Origin: Polytrichum commune
Taxonomy: Eukaryota > Streptophyta > Polytrichopsida > Polytrichales > Polytrichaceae
NCBI GenBank assembly: GCA_950295325.1
Contig: OX485806.1
Span: 46,063,169 to 46,127,168, forward strand
DNA length: 64,000 nt
Reading direction: 5' to 3'
Shown piece by piece: positions 1 to 10,779 of this stretch. The notes beneath the pieces were generated by a model that did not search any database, was not told where the DNA came from, and saw nothing but the letters and a program-made list of their open reading frames with translations. The position numbers and the translations under genes were made by a program. The first letter of the stretch is position 1. Each line of letters starts with the position of its first letter.

Positions 1-464
1 TTTAGGGCATTTAAGGGGGGGGGGACGCGCCGTCGCCGTTGCATCCCAATCAAATTGGAGACATCGTGTTGCATCATGGGTGGGGTCCGGAATCATACTA
101 AATAGATTGCGGAGGTCTCTTATTGGGTTCTGGAAGGGGTAGGACCTCCCCCACAAAAAGATCCACTGAGCTGTCGTTTCCTCTGTAAGAAACGCAGCTA
201 CAACTTCTAGTACGGTCTGCTCTATGGGCGACCATATGCCGACATCAAATTAAAGTACAACATCGACAAAAACTTATCACAGTCAGTTCTTTTTTTAATT
301 TTTACATTCAGGTCCTTAGCGTGGTGGATCACTAGATCCGGGCCCCACTCTCTCCTATCGTGCAGAGGTCTGATATCGCAAAGAAGTCCTATGACATTCA
401 ACACTATAATCTTCCTACGCCCGAAGTCCGACACTCTTACCGAGGGGACCTTCGCGGCTAACGG
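1..464. other. Non-coding stretch at left edge
   Basis: Begins with a run of ten or more G around positions 15-24. I see no supported gene. It lies just downstream (minus-strand sense) of the last exon of the transposase-24-like gene and is probably the 3' flank of the same CACTA-type element. Confidence 0.4.
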
Positions 465-589
465 CTAGATCTTCGGAGCATTGGCAACCTTCTTCTTCTT
501 TTTATGTGGACTGCCTCCTTTATGTGCCCGTTTTCCCGCCCTCTTCGCCGTAGGCTCCTCATGGTCCTCCTCCTCCTCCAATTCCACGG

Positions 590-800
590 GTTGTTCCTGA
601 CTCGCTCCAGACGTCATAACCTGGAGCGTCACGACCCAGTAACACAAACGTGTTAGATTATGACTCGGCCCTGTCATACATGATTGCTTGTGATAACCTC
701 GTGTCATGTTATATGACTGCTGTGAGTCATATAATATGATTGTCTACAGTCATATTATGTGGCATAGTCATATGACTGTCCAATGTTGAGGCCAAATCTA
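590..800. repeat. TATGACT/AGTCATA repeat cluster, intron
   Basis: Several short inverted pairs of TATATGACT and AGTCATATA lie within an intron of the transposase-24-like gene. Spacing is irregular. They resemble the subterminal repeats of CACTA elements, which are the binding sites of TNPA-type proteins. Confidence 0.6.
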
Positions 801-1562
801 AGACATGAAACTTGCGAGTAAGTATAACTACCGGACAAGTATGATGAGCATATGGCAGGAGGGCCAATATCTTTCTGTCGAGCCATTGCACGCCGGGTAG
901 GCCGTGCATTCTGTTCCGTCAATAGCTTCTCCACTTCGCCTTTCCTCTTCTTGGCTATGGGTTTCTCCTTTCGAATGTCGGGTTGGCTACCCATATCTGC
1001 TAGGGTGTTACGCAGGGGCTCCGATGCAGCAGTCGACCCAATATGCCCGGATTCCGCCGACTTTCCAGTTGCTTGCATGTCTTAATGATCCACATGAGGC
1101 GTGTATTAGTGAACGATATTTCTATATGACATACAACATTCCTGAAGTAAGGGTGTTCCAGACATGTACTCGAAGCGAGTACCAGAGGCGATGCAGACGC
1201 AACCTTTTCAGCGGTTACTTGGATCACGTCGACTCCCACTTCCGCCGTGGCTGGCGGTTGCAAGGGCCCCGTTGTTCGCTTTTGCACCTCCTACAGTAGC
1301 TACTTCACCATAGCCTTCACATCCTCCAACTCCCCCTTCATGCTATCCTGGAAGTCGTGCAGCTCGCTCCGCGTAACTGCGAGGCCTCTATCTCCCGCTC
1401 TTGCATTTGGGAGTGGCCCTCTAGACGACGATGACCGGCCCCATCCTAATTTCCCGAGTGTCGCAAGCTCGGTTTCCACCTCCAGCTGCGTCGGGGGCCG
1501 CTCTAAATCTGCGGCCTGTGAAAGGAGCAACTGTGGATCCATGAAAAATGCGTAAACATACC

Positions 1563-1790
1563 AAAACCGGCCAATATATGACTGTGAAGTTTAGTGTATT
1601 CATATGACTCAGAATATGACTAGGTGAAGTCATATGACGGTAACGTATGACTATCTGAAGTCATATGACTCATGATATGACTATGTAAAGTCATATGACT
1701 CATGATATGACTATGTAAAGTCATATGACTCATGATATGACTATGTAAAGTCATATAATTCATTATATGACTGTAGGTTGTCACATATTC
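1563..1790. repeat. 30-bp tandem array of TATGACT palindromes
   Basis: About four near-identical 30-bp units, each carrying ATATGACT and AGTCATAT in inverted orientation, with more degenerate units on both sides. It occupies the intron directly after the main exon of the minus-strand transposase-24-like gene; reading through it gives only a repetitive 'SHIMSHMTLH' peptide, so it is not coding. Confidence 0.8.
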
Positions 1791-2674
1791 ATTCACAAAT
1801 GTCTTGCACACAAAATTACTTACAAGTCTAGAGCGGACCTCCCCTTCGGACCTTCCGGAATATGACAAGGTCTGCACGGTCTGGCGTGCAGCTTTCATGC
1901 GTGTGGCCTCCGCAATTTTATCTGTCCGGGCAATTAACCGCTTGAAGTTGTCCACGTGCGCCTTCTTCACGTACTGTGGGAGCGGCCCACAGCTCTCTAT
2001 TAGTTTTTTCATGTTGGACCTGCGAGTCCGCATCTGCTGGCGCAAAATCTGGGAAAATACCGCTTCAGGCACGTCTCCGAGTCCACCACGGTACTCGAAC
2101 TGTGCGGCCATCTTGTCTTTAATCGCCAACAACAAGGGCCGTGGGTGTGCCTTGAAGTTGTTGACGCTCCAGTCGAGGTCGCGAGAGTACCCGCGTAGTC
2201 GCGCCAGCCAGTCAGGCCTGTGGATCCCTGTCGGGCACCCGGCCTCGTCGACGTCGACCCACAAACGTTCACCGCCAGTGGAAGTGTGCAGTTCGTCACT
2301 CTTCTTTAACTTCAATTGTCGATGCCGTGCGCTTCCGTCACCGCTTTCAACCTCTGCCGTCCTTCCGAGGCGACGCACCTTCTCGCGAAGTTGTGCCGGA
2401 TCGGCTCCTTTTTTAGCCATACGCCGCAAAATGCTTACCTCCCGGAGCTCCAGCTCGTCAAGGAGCTCGTTGCAGTGCCCTACGACATCACCTTCCTCCT
2501 CGCTGTCCGCCGATGCTTCGTCGGCGTCCATCTCACAAGCTCGGAGAGTATCTTGCATGTCTTAGGACAACAGGATATCCTCCTCATCGGTCGCCTTGTC
2601 CTTCTTTTCGCTAGATTGCAACGGCCATGACTTGGGTTCATTTGCATTTCCCTATACACCCAGACATGCAAGCC

Positions 2675-2870
2675 ACTATATGACTGCATGGAGTCACCCT
2701 ACATGACTGTACTAAGTTACACGATTGCATTGAGTCACACTATATGGCCGAGTGGAAGGATATGATTGCATAATATGACTGGACAGAGTCATATGACTAC
2801 CTATAGTCATATTACATGACTGCACTAAGTATCATGTTCGGGGTGAGTCTGAATATGACCTCATGGAGTG
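2675..2870. repeat. TATGACT repeat cluster, intron
   Basis: Degenerate copies of TATGACTG and AGTCA(T/C) spaced 15-30 bp apart, between the acidic exon (ending near 3,018) and the main exon of the minus-strand gene. Confidence 0.6.
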
Positions 2871-3464
2871 ATATGCATATGCGGACATATGTTATCAACA
2901 TTTTTCCTATATGTGATTGGAATGAGACCCAAGTAACGCGAACGACTGAATGCGTCTGCAAGTGCAAGAGACTACAGGGAAGGTCAGTACCAATTCAATA
3001 ATGGCGTGACAGATTTATGTTTGTACCTTCCACCTTTTTGGTTTCGACCGCTTGTCCTTGGATGTCTCCTCTTCGTCCTCTTCGTCCTCGTCATCGTCGA
3101 TATCTGTTTCAGCAAGTTATTTTTTTCCCTTTGCTCGGGTGGTCACACCCCAGCGACCACCCTGCTCTAGAGATGGGCCTGGCTCTCCCAGAGCCACGCC
3201 ACGGCTGCTCTCAAAAACACGCGCAAGCTCATTCGAAGTCATTTCCAAAACCGGCAATTTCATTGCCGGGAAACTAGTAATTGTGCAAAATACTTCCATT
3301 TGCATGCCATCATACAGATTAACTATTTTTCTTATCAAATTTCCTAGTACATTGTTCATTTCGACAGAAATTGAGGAAGTCGCGGGAACCACACTGTTCA
3401 GTATGAGCGGGAGTTAATAGACGGACATTACATCTCACAAATTTTTTGACTCCAACGAATGGCA

Positions 3465-3685
3465 ATGCTGAAACATGACTCAAATGAGTCACAATGTCTC
3501 CACATTTTTATGCCTGCAAGGAGTCATAATCATGCGAAAGTGACTGGAGTGCGTCATAATGACTCTAAACTATGACTACAGGGAGTCATAATATTTTGAA
3601 CTTGACAATAACTTGCGGGAGTCACACTGCTCAAGACATGACTGCAAACAGTCATGTCTTGAGCAAGTTGTATGCAATTTATGAC
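3465..3685. repeat. TATGACT repeat cluster, intron 1
   Basis: Repeated ATGACT and AGTCA motifs, including a hairpin around 3,625-3,665 where GACTGCAAACAGTC sits between inverted 'CTCAAGACAT' and 'ATGTCTTGAG' arms. Lies between the first exon and the second coding block of the transposase-24-like gene. Confidence 0.6.
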
Positions 3686-3913
3686 TGCTAGGTGTCATAG
3701 AAAGAAAATTCATAAGCATCACAGTTTGTTGTCTTGCAACCCTAGCGGTAGCAGGTCCGTTGTATTAGGGTTTAGGGTTACGTACCCGGGGCCCTCAGGC
3801 CTCTTGAAATTTGAAGTTCCAATCGGTGACAGACCTAGTTCCTGCAGCTTCTGATTGTTGGCTTCGATGTTTTTCTTCCGCATCCTCTCATACTCCAGAA
3901 TTTCTTCCTCCAT

Positions 3914-4470
3914 GATTCTACAATACCAAAATCCACATTAGTGTTCATTGAGGACAATAAGGTTGTCCCCATTACTATTGTTTGTGACTTGTCAAGTAAC
4001 AGTTCTCATCGATGTCTTGTTCCTGCTACAGGTGAGCGGAGAAGGTGTCGAACAACCAACACCTCTACAGCTAAACACACGGAAGTTGCAAATACATGTG
4101 AGCTCAGCATTCTCCTCTTCATATTAGTTTGTATGTGTGGGGTATTAGTATGATATATAGGTCTTTGATTAAGATAAGGGACCGGATTAGGCACATCTAC
4201 CTTAATCTACAAATATATCCCGGGGTGGGTGCAACTCTCTCCATTGGATTTAGAAGCAACATCTCTAACTCGCAGTAATGAAGTGATTATGATTTGCACC
4301 TAAAAAAAAAGGAACAATGAATCGCTCAACTCGCTTGGAAAGTGGCATCCACCGGAATCCATTGATACCAAATTTAGTGTCCGAATTAGGATTGATCATT
4401 TCACAATTTAAATGTCTTTCAAAGAACAAGTTTTAAAAAAGTAACCATTCAAGACCCATCTGCTTAATGA
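3914..4470. other. Upstream region of the transposase-24-like gene
   Basis: AT-rich, no supported coding sequence. Probably contains the 5' flank and promoter of the minus-strand gene, but I cannot point to a convincing TATA element. Confidence 0.3.
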
Positions 4471-4477
4471 TGAGGGA

Positions 4478-4905
4478 GTGCACAACCTTGGAGGGAGAGA
4501 AAAAAATGTAGAGAGAGGGAGAGCCCTCCCTGTCACCACGGAGAGAGAGCTGCCGAAAAGAGAGGGAGAGAGTTGCCAGAGAGAGATCTCTAGAGCACCA
4601 AAAACCCTGCCTGCACCTGCACCAAAGAGACTCCACCGAAAAACCCTGCCACCGAAACCCTGGTTCTTCAACCCTGCTTGTGAGAGGAGAGAGCACCCTG
4701 CACCGAAACCACTTCGGAGCGCTACAACAGAAGCTGCGAGAGAGCACCCTGCACCGAAAGGAGTTCGGAACTCTGGAAGTAAAGTAGCGGCGAGAGAGCA
4801 CCACCGAAACGGCGAAGAGTAGCAACAGAAGCGGCGGCGAAGGGATAGACAGCGGGCGCGAGCGAGGGAGGGAGGGGGGGTGAGGGAGGGAGAGAGAGAG
4901 AGAGA
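4478..4905. repeat. GA-rich low-complexity block
   Basis: Purine-rich stretch with repeated GAGAGAGCACCCTGCACCGAAA-like units (about 4,685, 4,740 and 4,795) and a terminal (GA)n/(GAGG)n microsatellite at about 4,860-4,905. Open frames here are by-products of the low complexity. Confidence 0.7.
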
Positions 4906-6576
4906 ATAATTTTCACAAATTAAAAAAATGGATTTGGTTTAAAAACATATCATCAATTTTAATTTGCACCTAAAAAGTTGAAATTTTAGATTTTTTTAGT
5001 ACTATAAAAAATGAACAAATATTGTCATGGATGATGGATGAGTTCATCCATCAACCAAAGCCCAACCTTCATTTGTCAGCAACTTGTGATTAGTTGTTGT
5101 CATGGATGGTTGAATTTTGGATGAAAAATAAGTGACTGTAATTGGAACACCATAAATCTATAATCTCCCAAAAAAAATTACAAGTTATGACAAAGAATGT
5201 TGGGTTAACATTTAGTGTTTGTGACACTACACCATGGTTTACAATTAGTATTGAGCAAGACAATTAGAATTGGTGACACTAAATATCATATTTAGTGTAG
5301 CTGTCGGTTCTCCCTCATATATATATGTTGACATGGATCAAAGATGTTGAATTTGTGAAACAACCGGTTTGAATTCAAAACTTCAAGGAATTTACCAATT
5401 GATTTACATGAATTTACAAAGGATTACCCTGAATTCTAGGGCAAGGCTAGGCGAAGCAGGTGAAAGGTTAGGTACTTTCACAAAAAATTTGTTTGTCAAA
5501 TTTGTCATATGTGACATTATACAACTTAAATGACAATTTTGATTGCATTTTCGCCTTCTTGATGGAGGAGTCACCTAGACACCATGCCGCTCTAGCAATA
5601 GGACATTCGAACTAAGTAAGCCTAAACAATTGGAAGTATGCACAATAAACCTAATTTAGCACAATGAAACCTAAACAAAGTGTAATTAAACACATCAATT
5701 TTCCTATCTGAAATCAATCATAGTTAATTCAATCACACTTAATTAGTTTGAATGTGTATGAATATTTGTGTAAGTAGAAGGAATTAACTAAAGTATTATA
5801 AAAAATTTAAACTAAAAGTGTAACCATAATTTAAATTTGCTTTTAGAAAAACCTATTTCTTATTTGAGTGGTAGACTATAACTACTATTTGTGTTAAGTA
5901 CTCAAATTAAGAATATCAAAATGAGATTATCAAAACTTGACCTTAAATTTAATGCTCAAAAGAAAAATGGTTAAATCTGGTTTTGGGCGTAAGTTTCATA
6001 ACCCTAGATAGTTTGGTCTTGGACTTTTTGATATTCCTTGAATTCCTTATAAACTTAGGGACATCATAAAAAATTGTAGAATTACCATCAATTTAACATA
6101 ACTTTATTGTAATGGCACAATTTTGAAATAAATTACTTGTTCAAAACCACCTACTTGCACACCACTTGCTTTGTAAATTAGTATTTTAAAATTTATGATT
6201 TGTTGGCTTGACAAGATATAAAGCTAGTACCTATATAGTTTAGAATCACTTTCACCTATAAGCTTTGCAAGAATCAAGAGTTGTCCATTGCATTGTGTTT
6301 GCACCCAAGTAAATATTATTATCGGATATAAAATTTTATCAGTGGAAATTGACAAGGGATTCAAGTGCACCAAAGCATGTTGTATTTGAATTCCATATGC
6401 AAAAGCTACAAGGGTTCAAGTTATATTGGTAGATGACCCAAAACCACTACGGAACCTAGTGACAAGGTGCTAGACATTCTCGTGGTTAACATGTGGTTAT
6501 TGTGTGAGATCATAAGGTGTTGGTTTTGGGTGGGAGACAACATCTACAAGAGTATTTTCACGCCTTCTAGTCATGA
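4906..6576. other. AT-rich non-coding spacer
   Basis: No gene, RNA or complete repeat recognised. Base composition is much more AT-rich than the neighbouring retrotransposons. Confidence 0.4.
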
Positions 6577-6727
6577 GCTGATGACTGTCGTTTGCTTATA
6601 TGACTGGCATGTGTTATATGACTCCCGTGTAGTATATGACAGCCATGTCTTATATGACTCCTGTGTGTTATATGACTGCCTTGGGTTATTTGACTCCCCT
6701 TTCGTATGTATCCACATAGATATGTGA
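6577..6727. repeat. TATATGACT short tandem cluster
   Basis: About seven copies of TATATGACT(G/C)CC spaced 16-20 bp apart, all in the same orientation. The same motif family fills the introns at 0.6-3.7 kb, so this may be the subterminal region of the same element. Confidence 0.65.
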
Positions 6728-8049
6728 CTGCATGCATGTGAGCACTCCCTCCTTGTAAGGTATTCCCATATCACAATTTGACCCGTTGCGTAAGCCGTGC
6801 ACTCCTGTGGTACTTTTGGGCCACCCCATTTCGAGGGAGCCTAAAAGTATCACACAAGCCCTTCGGTGAAGGTGGCCTGCATTTGCAGGCGCCCAAGCCG
6901 AACCCGGATGATAGGTGTATAACGTGAGTAGTTAGATTTTTAAGGGAGATTAAATATGCGTCGTAGTACCTCCGGAGGTTAGGCCTTAGTTTTTTACTAG
7001 TGTGGCTTTAAACTCCACTAACCAATTTCATATCTAGTTCTAACCTTAACCTACAACCTATTCTACGCGCAGACGCACCAGCCTTGAAACCAAGGCAATC
7101 CTAATTTGTGAATTGGGATGGTTCTGATACACCCAACCGGGTGTGACTCATACCACCCTAACTCAACGAACGGAATAACGACAATTTGATGGACCATTCA
7201 ATTCTTCCTATTTCTTTATTTAGTTCTATTTAGTTTTCTAAGCGGGGGAACTTGGCCTAAGTCCCACCCTTCACACAAATTCATTCTTAATTACTTACTT
7301 TTGTTTGCACGTCCTAACTCACTACATTAACATATTAGACATCACCCCTTACCTCGGGTCTCTTGCCAACAAGGGTTTACGATTTATTTTGTATGTTTTG
7401 ATTGTTAAATGTGTTTACACTGGATAGACCACGAAATGCAACTCAATGGGACCAGGGTGACGGGCGACCTGTAGGTTCAACCTGTTGCACAATCTTCATA
7501 AATTGGGGCCATTACTCCCAATCTATGGGGCCAACAACATAATAGTGGATTCGCGGGTCATTAACCCCACCTTTCCACCAACAACATTCAGAGTGGTCGT
7601 GTCGGTGATTAATCCGACTTACCACACACGAAACTTGCTAATAAATGAAGCTACTACCACAAAACATAACAAGGGCCCCGAAAACAATGGAATTGGGTAC
7701 TCCCTTGACCTTACGAGATAGGTGAGTGGGTTTAGAAATGCGTACCTTAGCCGTGCTCCCTCCAATCCTAAATGGAAGGCTTAAGGTTAGTTAATTTACC
7801 TCAATTTTCCTCGGTTGATTTGGGCTTGATGTAGGCCGAGCCGCTACCTCCTTCCTTGCTCCACTTTCCGAGCGTCGACCTTGCCTCCTTCTTTGTAACT
7901 AGTTTGGTAGTAAGCGTACCTTAGTTAACAATTAAAATATAAAGTGTTATTTTGCCCTGTAATTTAATCCTAAGCATAATATTTATACTTAGTGCACCAA
8001 ATTATCTTTCCAATGATCTAAAAATCACTCTAATCGGATAAGAAATGCA
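6728..8049. other. Non-coding spacer, probably retrotransposon-derived
   Basis: No supported gene. Contains scattered short hairpins (for example CCTGCATTTGCAGG near 6,877). Long non-coding stretches of this kind are common in plant LTRs, but I could not pair it with a second copy in the window. Confidence 0.3.
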
Positions 8050-8780
8050 AAAGTTATGAGGGTTGGAAGTGTGAGGTCGATTCAACCGACCCTTCCAACC
8101 CACCTATCTACCTTCTAACTTCAAAAATTCATAGCACATTCCTTACTACTTGGATCTAGGCTTTCCTTATACCATTGGAAAGCTATGAACAAGCTCTAAC
8201 TAGAAAAATTATGACATCAGCAGGTTAAGCTAATAGAAATTCAGCGGACTCCTTGTAACACAACAGTCAATCAAGAAGACTTAAACTATGTATCTCGCCT
8301 TCAACAATTCATATCTAATTCAAATCTTCGTCAAATCAAACGTTCTATATGACCCTGGAGAGATATTAAAAAGATGTATTTGATAAAAATATGTGATTAG
8401 AAAGGTAAGCCGAAGTGAACCCAGCAGGTCCTCTGTAATGCAGCAGTCAACCAAAAGTTCTCAAACTATGTGTCCCATCTTGCACAATTCATATCTAATT
8501 CAAATCATGCTCAAATCAAATGTTCTAAGCCATTTTGGAAAGCTACACAAAAGTTCTACTTGGGAAAAATATAATTTCTTGGAATTAAAATTCCTATTGG
8601 GCTCGCAGGTCTGATCCAGCAGCCGCTACCCACAAGACCACCCAGTTTTTCTACTCCATCTTTGAAAATCCATAACTAATTGTCATCTCAACCAAATCAC
8701 AAATGGGAAACGGCTATGGATAGCTATATGAAATCTCTCTAAGAGAAAAATGATAAGTATCTTGTTCTAGCTTTTGAACT
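8050..8780. repeat. Diverged ~170-190-bp tandem repeat, about four units
   Basis: Four successive blocks share an AATTCATATCTAATTCAAATC-like core followed by CAAATCAAA, a 'TGGAAAGCTA' motif and a closing 'GAAAAAT' stretch, each preceded by an ACCCAGCAGGTC-like segment. The units are clearly homologous but well diverged. No coding potential. Confidence 0.6.
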
Positions 8781-9579
8781 AAGCCTTCAGGGCATTGGCA
8801 GATGAGGTCTATAATGCCTCTACTCAAAACTCTACCATCCAACCTACCTCTACAAAAGAAGGAATAATTTTGTTGGTGTGTTAATAAACACACAACCTAA
8901 CTAGGAGAGAGAGAGTAGAGGAGGTTCTCAAGCCTTTCTTTTAGACCATTGAGAATACATGCTAAAGGATTTTTTCCTAACTACATTGAAGCAGGGCTTC
9001 GCCCAAAAACTAGAGAAAGAGAGAGAGCTACAAGGTGGAAGGAGGGGTTTTTAAACCCTCTCACAAAAGGGTTGGACCCCTCCTCCACCGGATCCATTTT
9101 TCAAACCCTTTCCCGAAATTTTGGCTCGGGGGTTTTCCCGGTTGAGGTTGCCACCCTCTCGCCGAGGTGGCTCCGACAAAAAACCTTTAGAAATCTTTCT
9201 AATTTTTCCGCCATCGAGTTGGCAAGGGGGCAAGTGGGCAAGTATCCCCCTTGCTCTCTTTCTTTTTTTCTTCAAAATTCTTCACGCCGATTTTATCTTC
9301 TTACGTAAAACACCTCCAATAGTCTTGTGTGCCTCACACTAACTAATAAACTAACACTTGCTTAGCTAGCATCTACTAACATTTGCTTAATAACTAGCAT
9401 CTACTAATATTTGCTTAGCTAGTTGTTTTTACTAGCTAGCACATTTTTTCTACTTTGCTATCTTCTAGCACTACTTAGTTTCATTTTGACCTTCCTTCTT
9501 CTAGGCTAAATGCTAAATGAACTAATTTTCCCTAAATTCCCTATCAATTCTAACTTTTAATGCTAACATTCTAACTAAA
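8781..9579. other. Non-coding spacer with short AGCTAGCATCTACTAA repeats
   Basis: GC-richer at 9,000-9,300, with several short open frames but none with recognisable homology. At 9,345-9,460 there are four imperfect copies of a CTAGCATCTACTAAYATTTGCTTA unit. Confidence 0.35.
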
Positions 9580-9593
9580 AGTGATCCCGCAGA

Positions 9594-10529
9594 GTGGTGG
9601 ACCACTCAAAGGGTTCACAACTCCACAGGATGGCAAGAGGGGAGTTCGAAAACTTGAAGCATCTACAGTTATGGCAAGAAGAAGAGGTCCAAGCAAACGC
9701 AATGCAGTTATCCAAGTACCCATGCCCATGCATGGAGTGTGTAGGAGGGAAAGTCCTCGATCGAGCCACAATTCGAAAGCATCTTCGCAGCAAAAAAAGG
9801 GACCCTATGTTTACAGCCTCTATCTTGGTAAGTCATTCCAAGAAATGACTTTTGAATGAGCGTAAGTGGGTGGTCCTGCTTTGAGTAAGTTTTCATCTTT
9901 GTGTATATGAATTTTGTAGGCCCGATGGAGACCCATTGTAAAAGTTGCTTGTAAGACATCCCTGAGAAAGTTTCTGGGAGGATACGAAACGCCAACACAC
10001 TCCATGCCAAACACAACGTCTGCAAGAGTACAAGCCTTGCAGATATGGGGGTCAAATGTGTATGACGGATAGTGGTGTGACGGGCCCATCCCAAAACTTA
10101 TAAAATTTTCATACTGGAATAGAGAATGGGAAGTAAGGGTGTCCAACTTCCCATTCATGGGTTGGGGTCTCTTTGCACTTCAACCCGCCAAAGAGAGAGA
10201 GGAACTGCTTCCATTTGTAGGACCACAATACACCTTGGGAGAATACAGAGCTTTGAGGAAGGCACAACCTCGAGTGAAGTCATATGCGGTGCAAGTTGAG
10301 CCGGATTTGTACATCGATGGAGATGTAATGAAGGGGAATGTCGCTAGCTTCATAAATATTTCCATAGGACGCAAAGAAATAGGAAATGTGGTGTGGGAAT
10401 TTTGCATGTTGCCAAAACCCTGGAACAAACAGGAATGAGGGTATGTAATCACCATAGCCACAAAGGACATTTTGGTCGGAGAAGAGTTGTATGCACACTA
10501 CTCTTTGAACCCGCACACCGCATTGTAGG
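9594..10529 (+). pseudogene. SET-domain pseudogene with a CACTA-like CxC zinc-binding first exon
   Basis: Two exons joined in phase 0 by an intron 9,828-9,919 (GTAAGT donor, TTTTGTAG acceptor). Exon 1 carries KYPCPCMEC and a following 'RATIRKHL', like the N-terminal transposase-associated domain of CACTA TNPD proteins. Exon 2 (9,920-10,529) reads as a SET domain: 'GWGLFA' near the start, 'GNVASFIN' in the middle, and 'DILVGEELYAHYSLN' at the end, matching the GxG, NHxx-like and GEELxxxY motifs of histone-lysine methyltransferases. The canonical NHS is replaced by NIS. Two in-frame stops (TAG near 10,073 and TGA at 10,436-10,438) break it. Whether exon 1 and exon 2 were ever one transcript is inference from the shared phase. 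Confidence 0.55.
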
Positions 10530-10779
10530 CTGACACCCAGTAGTCCATATTAGGAATGACTACAGTGCGTCATGTGTTCGCTAACTTTACTACACCAAGT
10601 CATGTTTTGTTTTGACAAAATTTTGTATACATGTCATGACCACGGTATACATGTATACCAGGTTGAAGATGGCCACACCGCAACATATGCTGGAAGAAGT
10701 TTCTTACAACGATAATAATATCCCAAGGAAAGATTGTGATTGGGATAAAAACGTGGAACATGACAATTTTTCCACATCT
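10530..10779. other. Spacer with short ATGACT/GTCAT motifs
   Basis: GAATGACTACAGTGCGTCAT and related inverted pairs at 10,553-10,640 echo the TATGACT repeats at 0.6-6.7 kb. The stretch then passes into the 5'-truncated gypsy element; the exact junction near 10,780 is not defined. Confidence 0.35.

Larger units (their letters stand above)
465..3913 (-). pseudogene. CACTA (En/Spm) TNPA-like / transposase-24-like gene, multi-exon, with in-frame stops
   Basis: Minus-strand gene. A first exon (about 3,719-3,913) starts MEEEILEYERMRKKN. Further coding blocks lie at about 3,018-3,420 (ending in an Asp/Glu-rich stretch and KPKRWK before a GT donor), 1,824-2,660, 1,300-1,540, 755-1,080 and 465-620 (Lys-rich, NLS-like tail). 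The central block resembles the plant Ptta/En/Spm transposase family (PF03004): a 'VDVDEAGCPTG' strand, a Trp-containing 'DWSVNNFKAHP' segment, then 'FEYRGGLGDVPE' and a basic helix. A clear GTAAGT donor ends the exon at 1,824. In-frame TAA codons at 3,117-3,119 and 2,562-2,564 indicate a decayed copy. All large introns contain TATGACT-type repeats. Family assignment is by pattern recall; exon edges other than 1,824 are approximate. Confidence 0.55.

Noticed and set aside
1804-2630. Plus-strand frames of up to 253 residues opposite the transposase-24-like exon
   Set aside because: Low-complexity Ser/Arg-rich shadows of the minus-strand exon, which has the recognisable domain.
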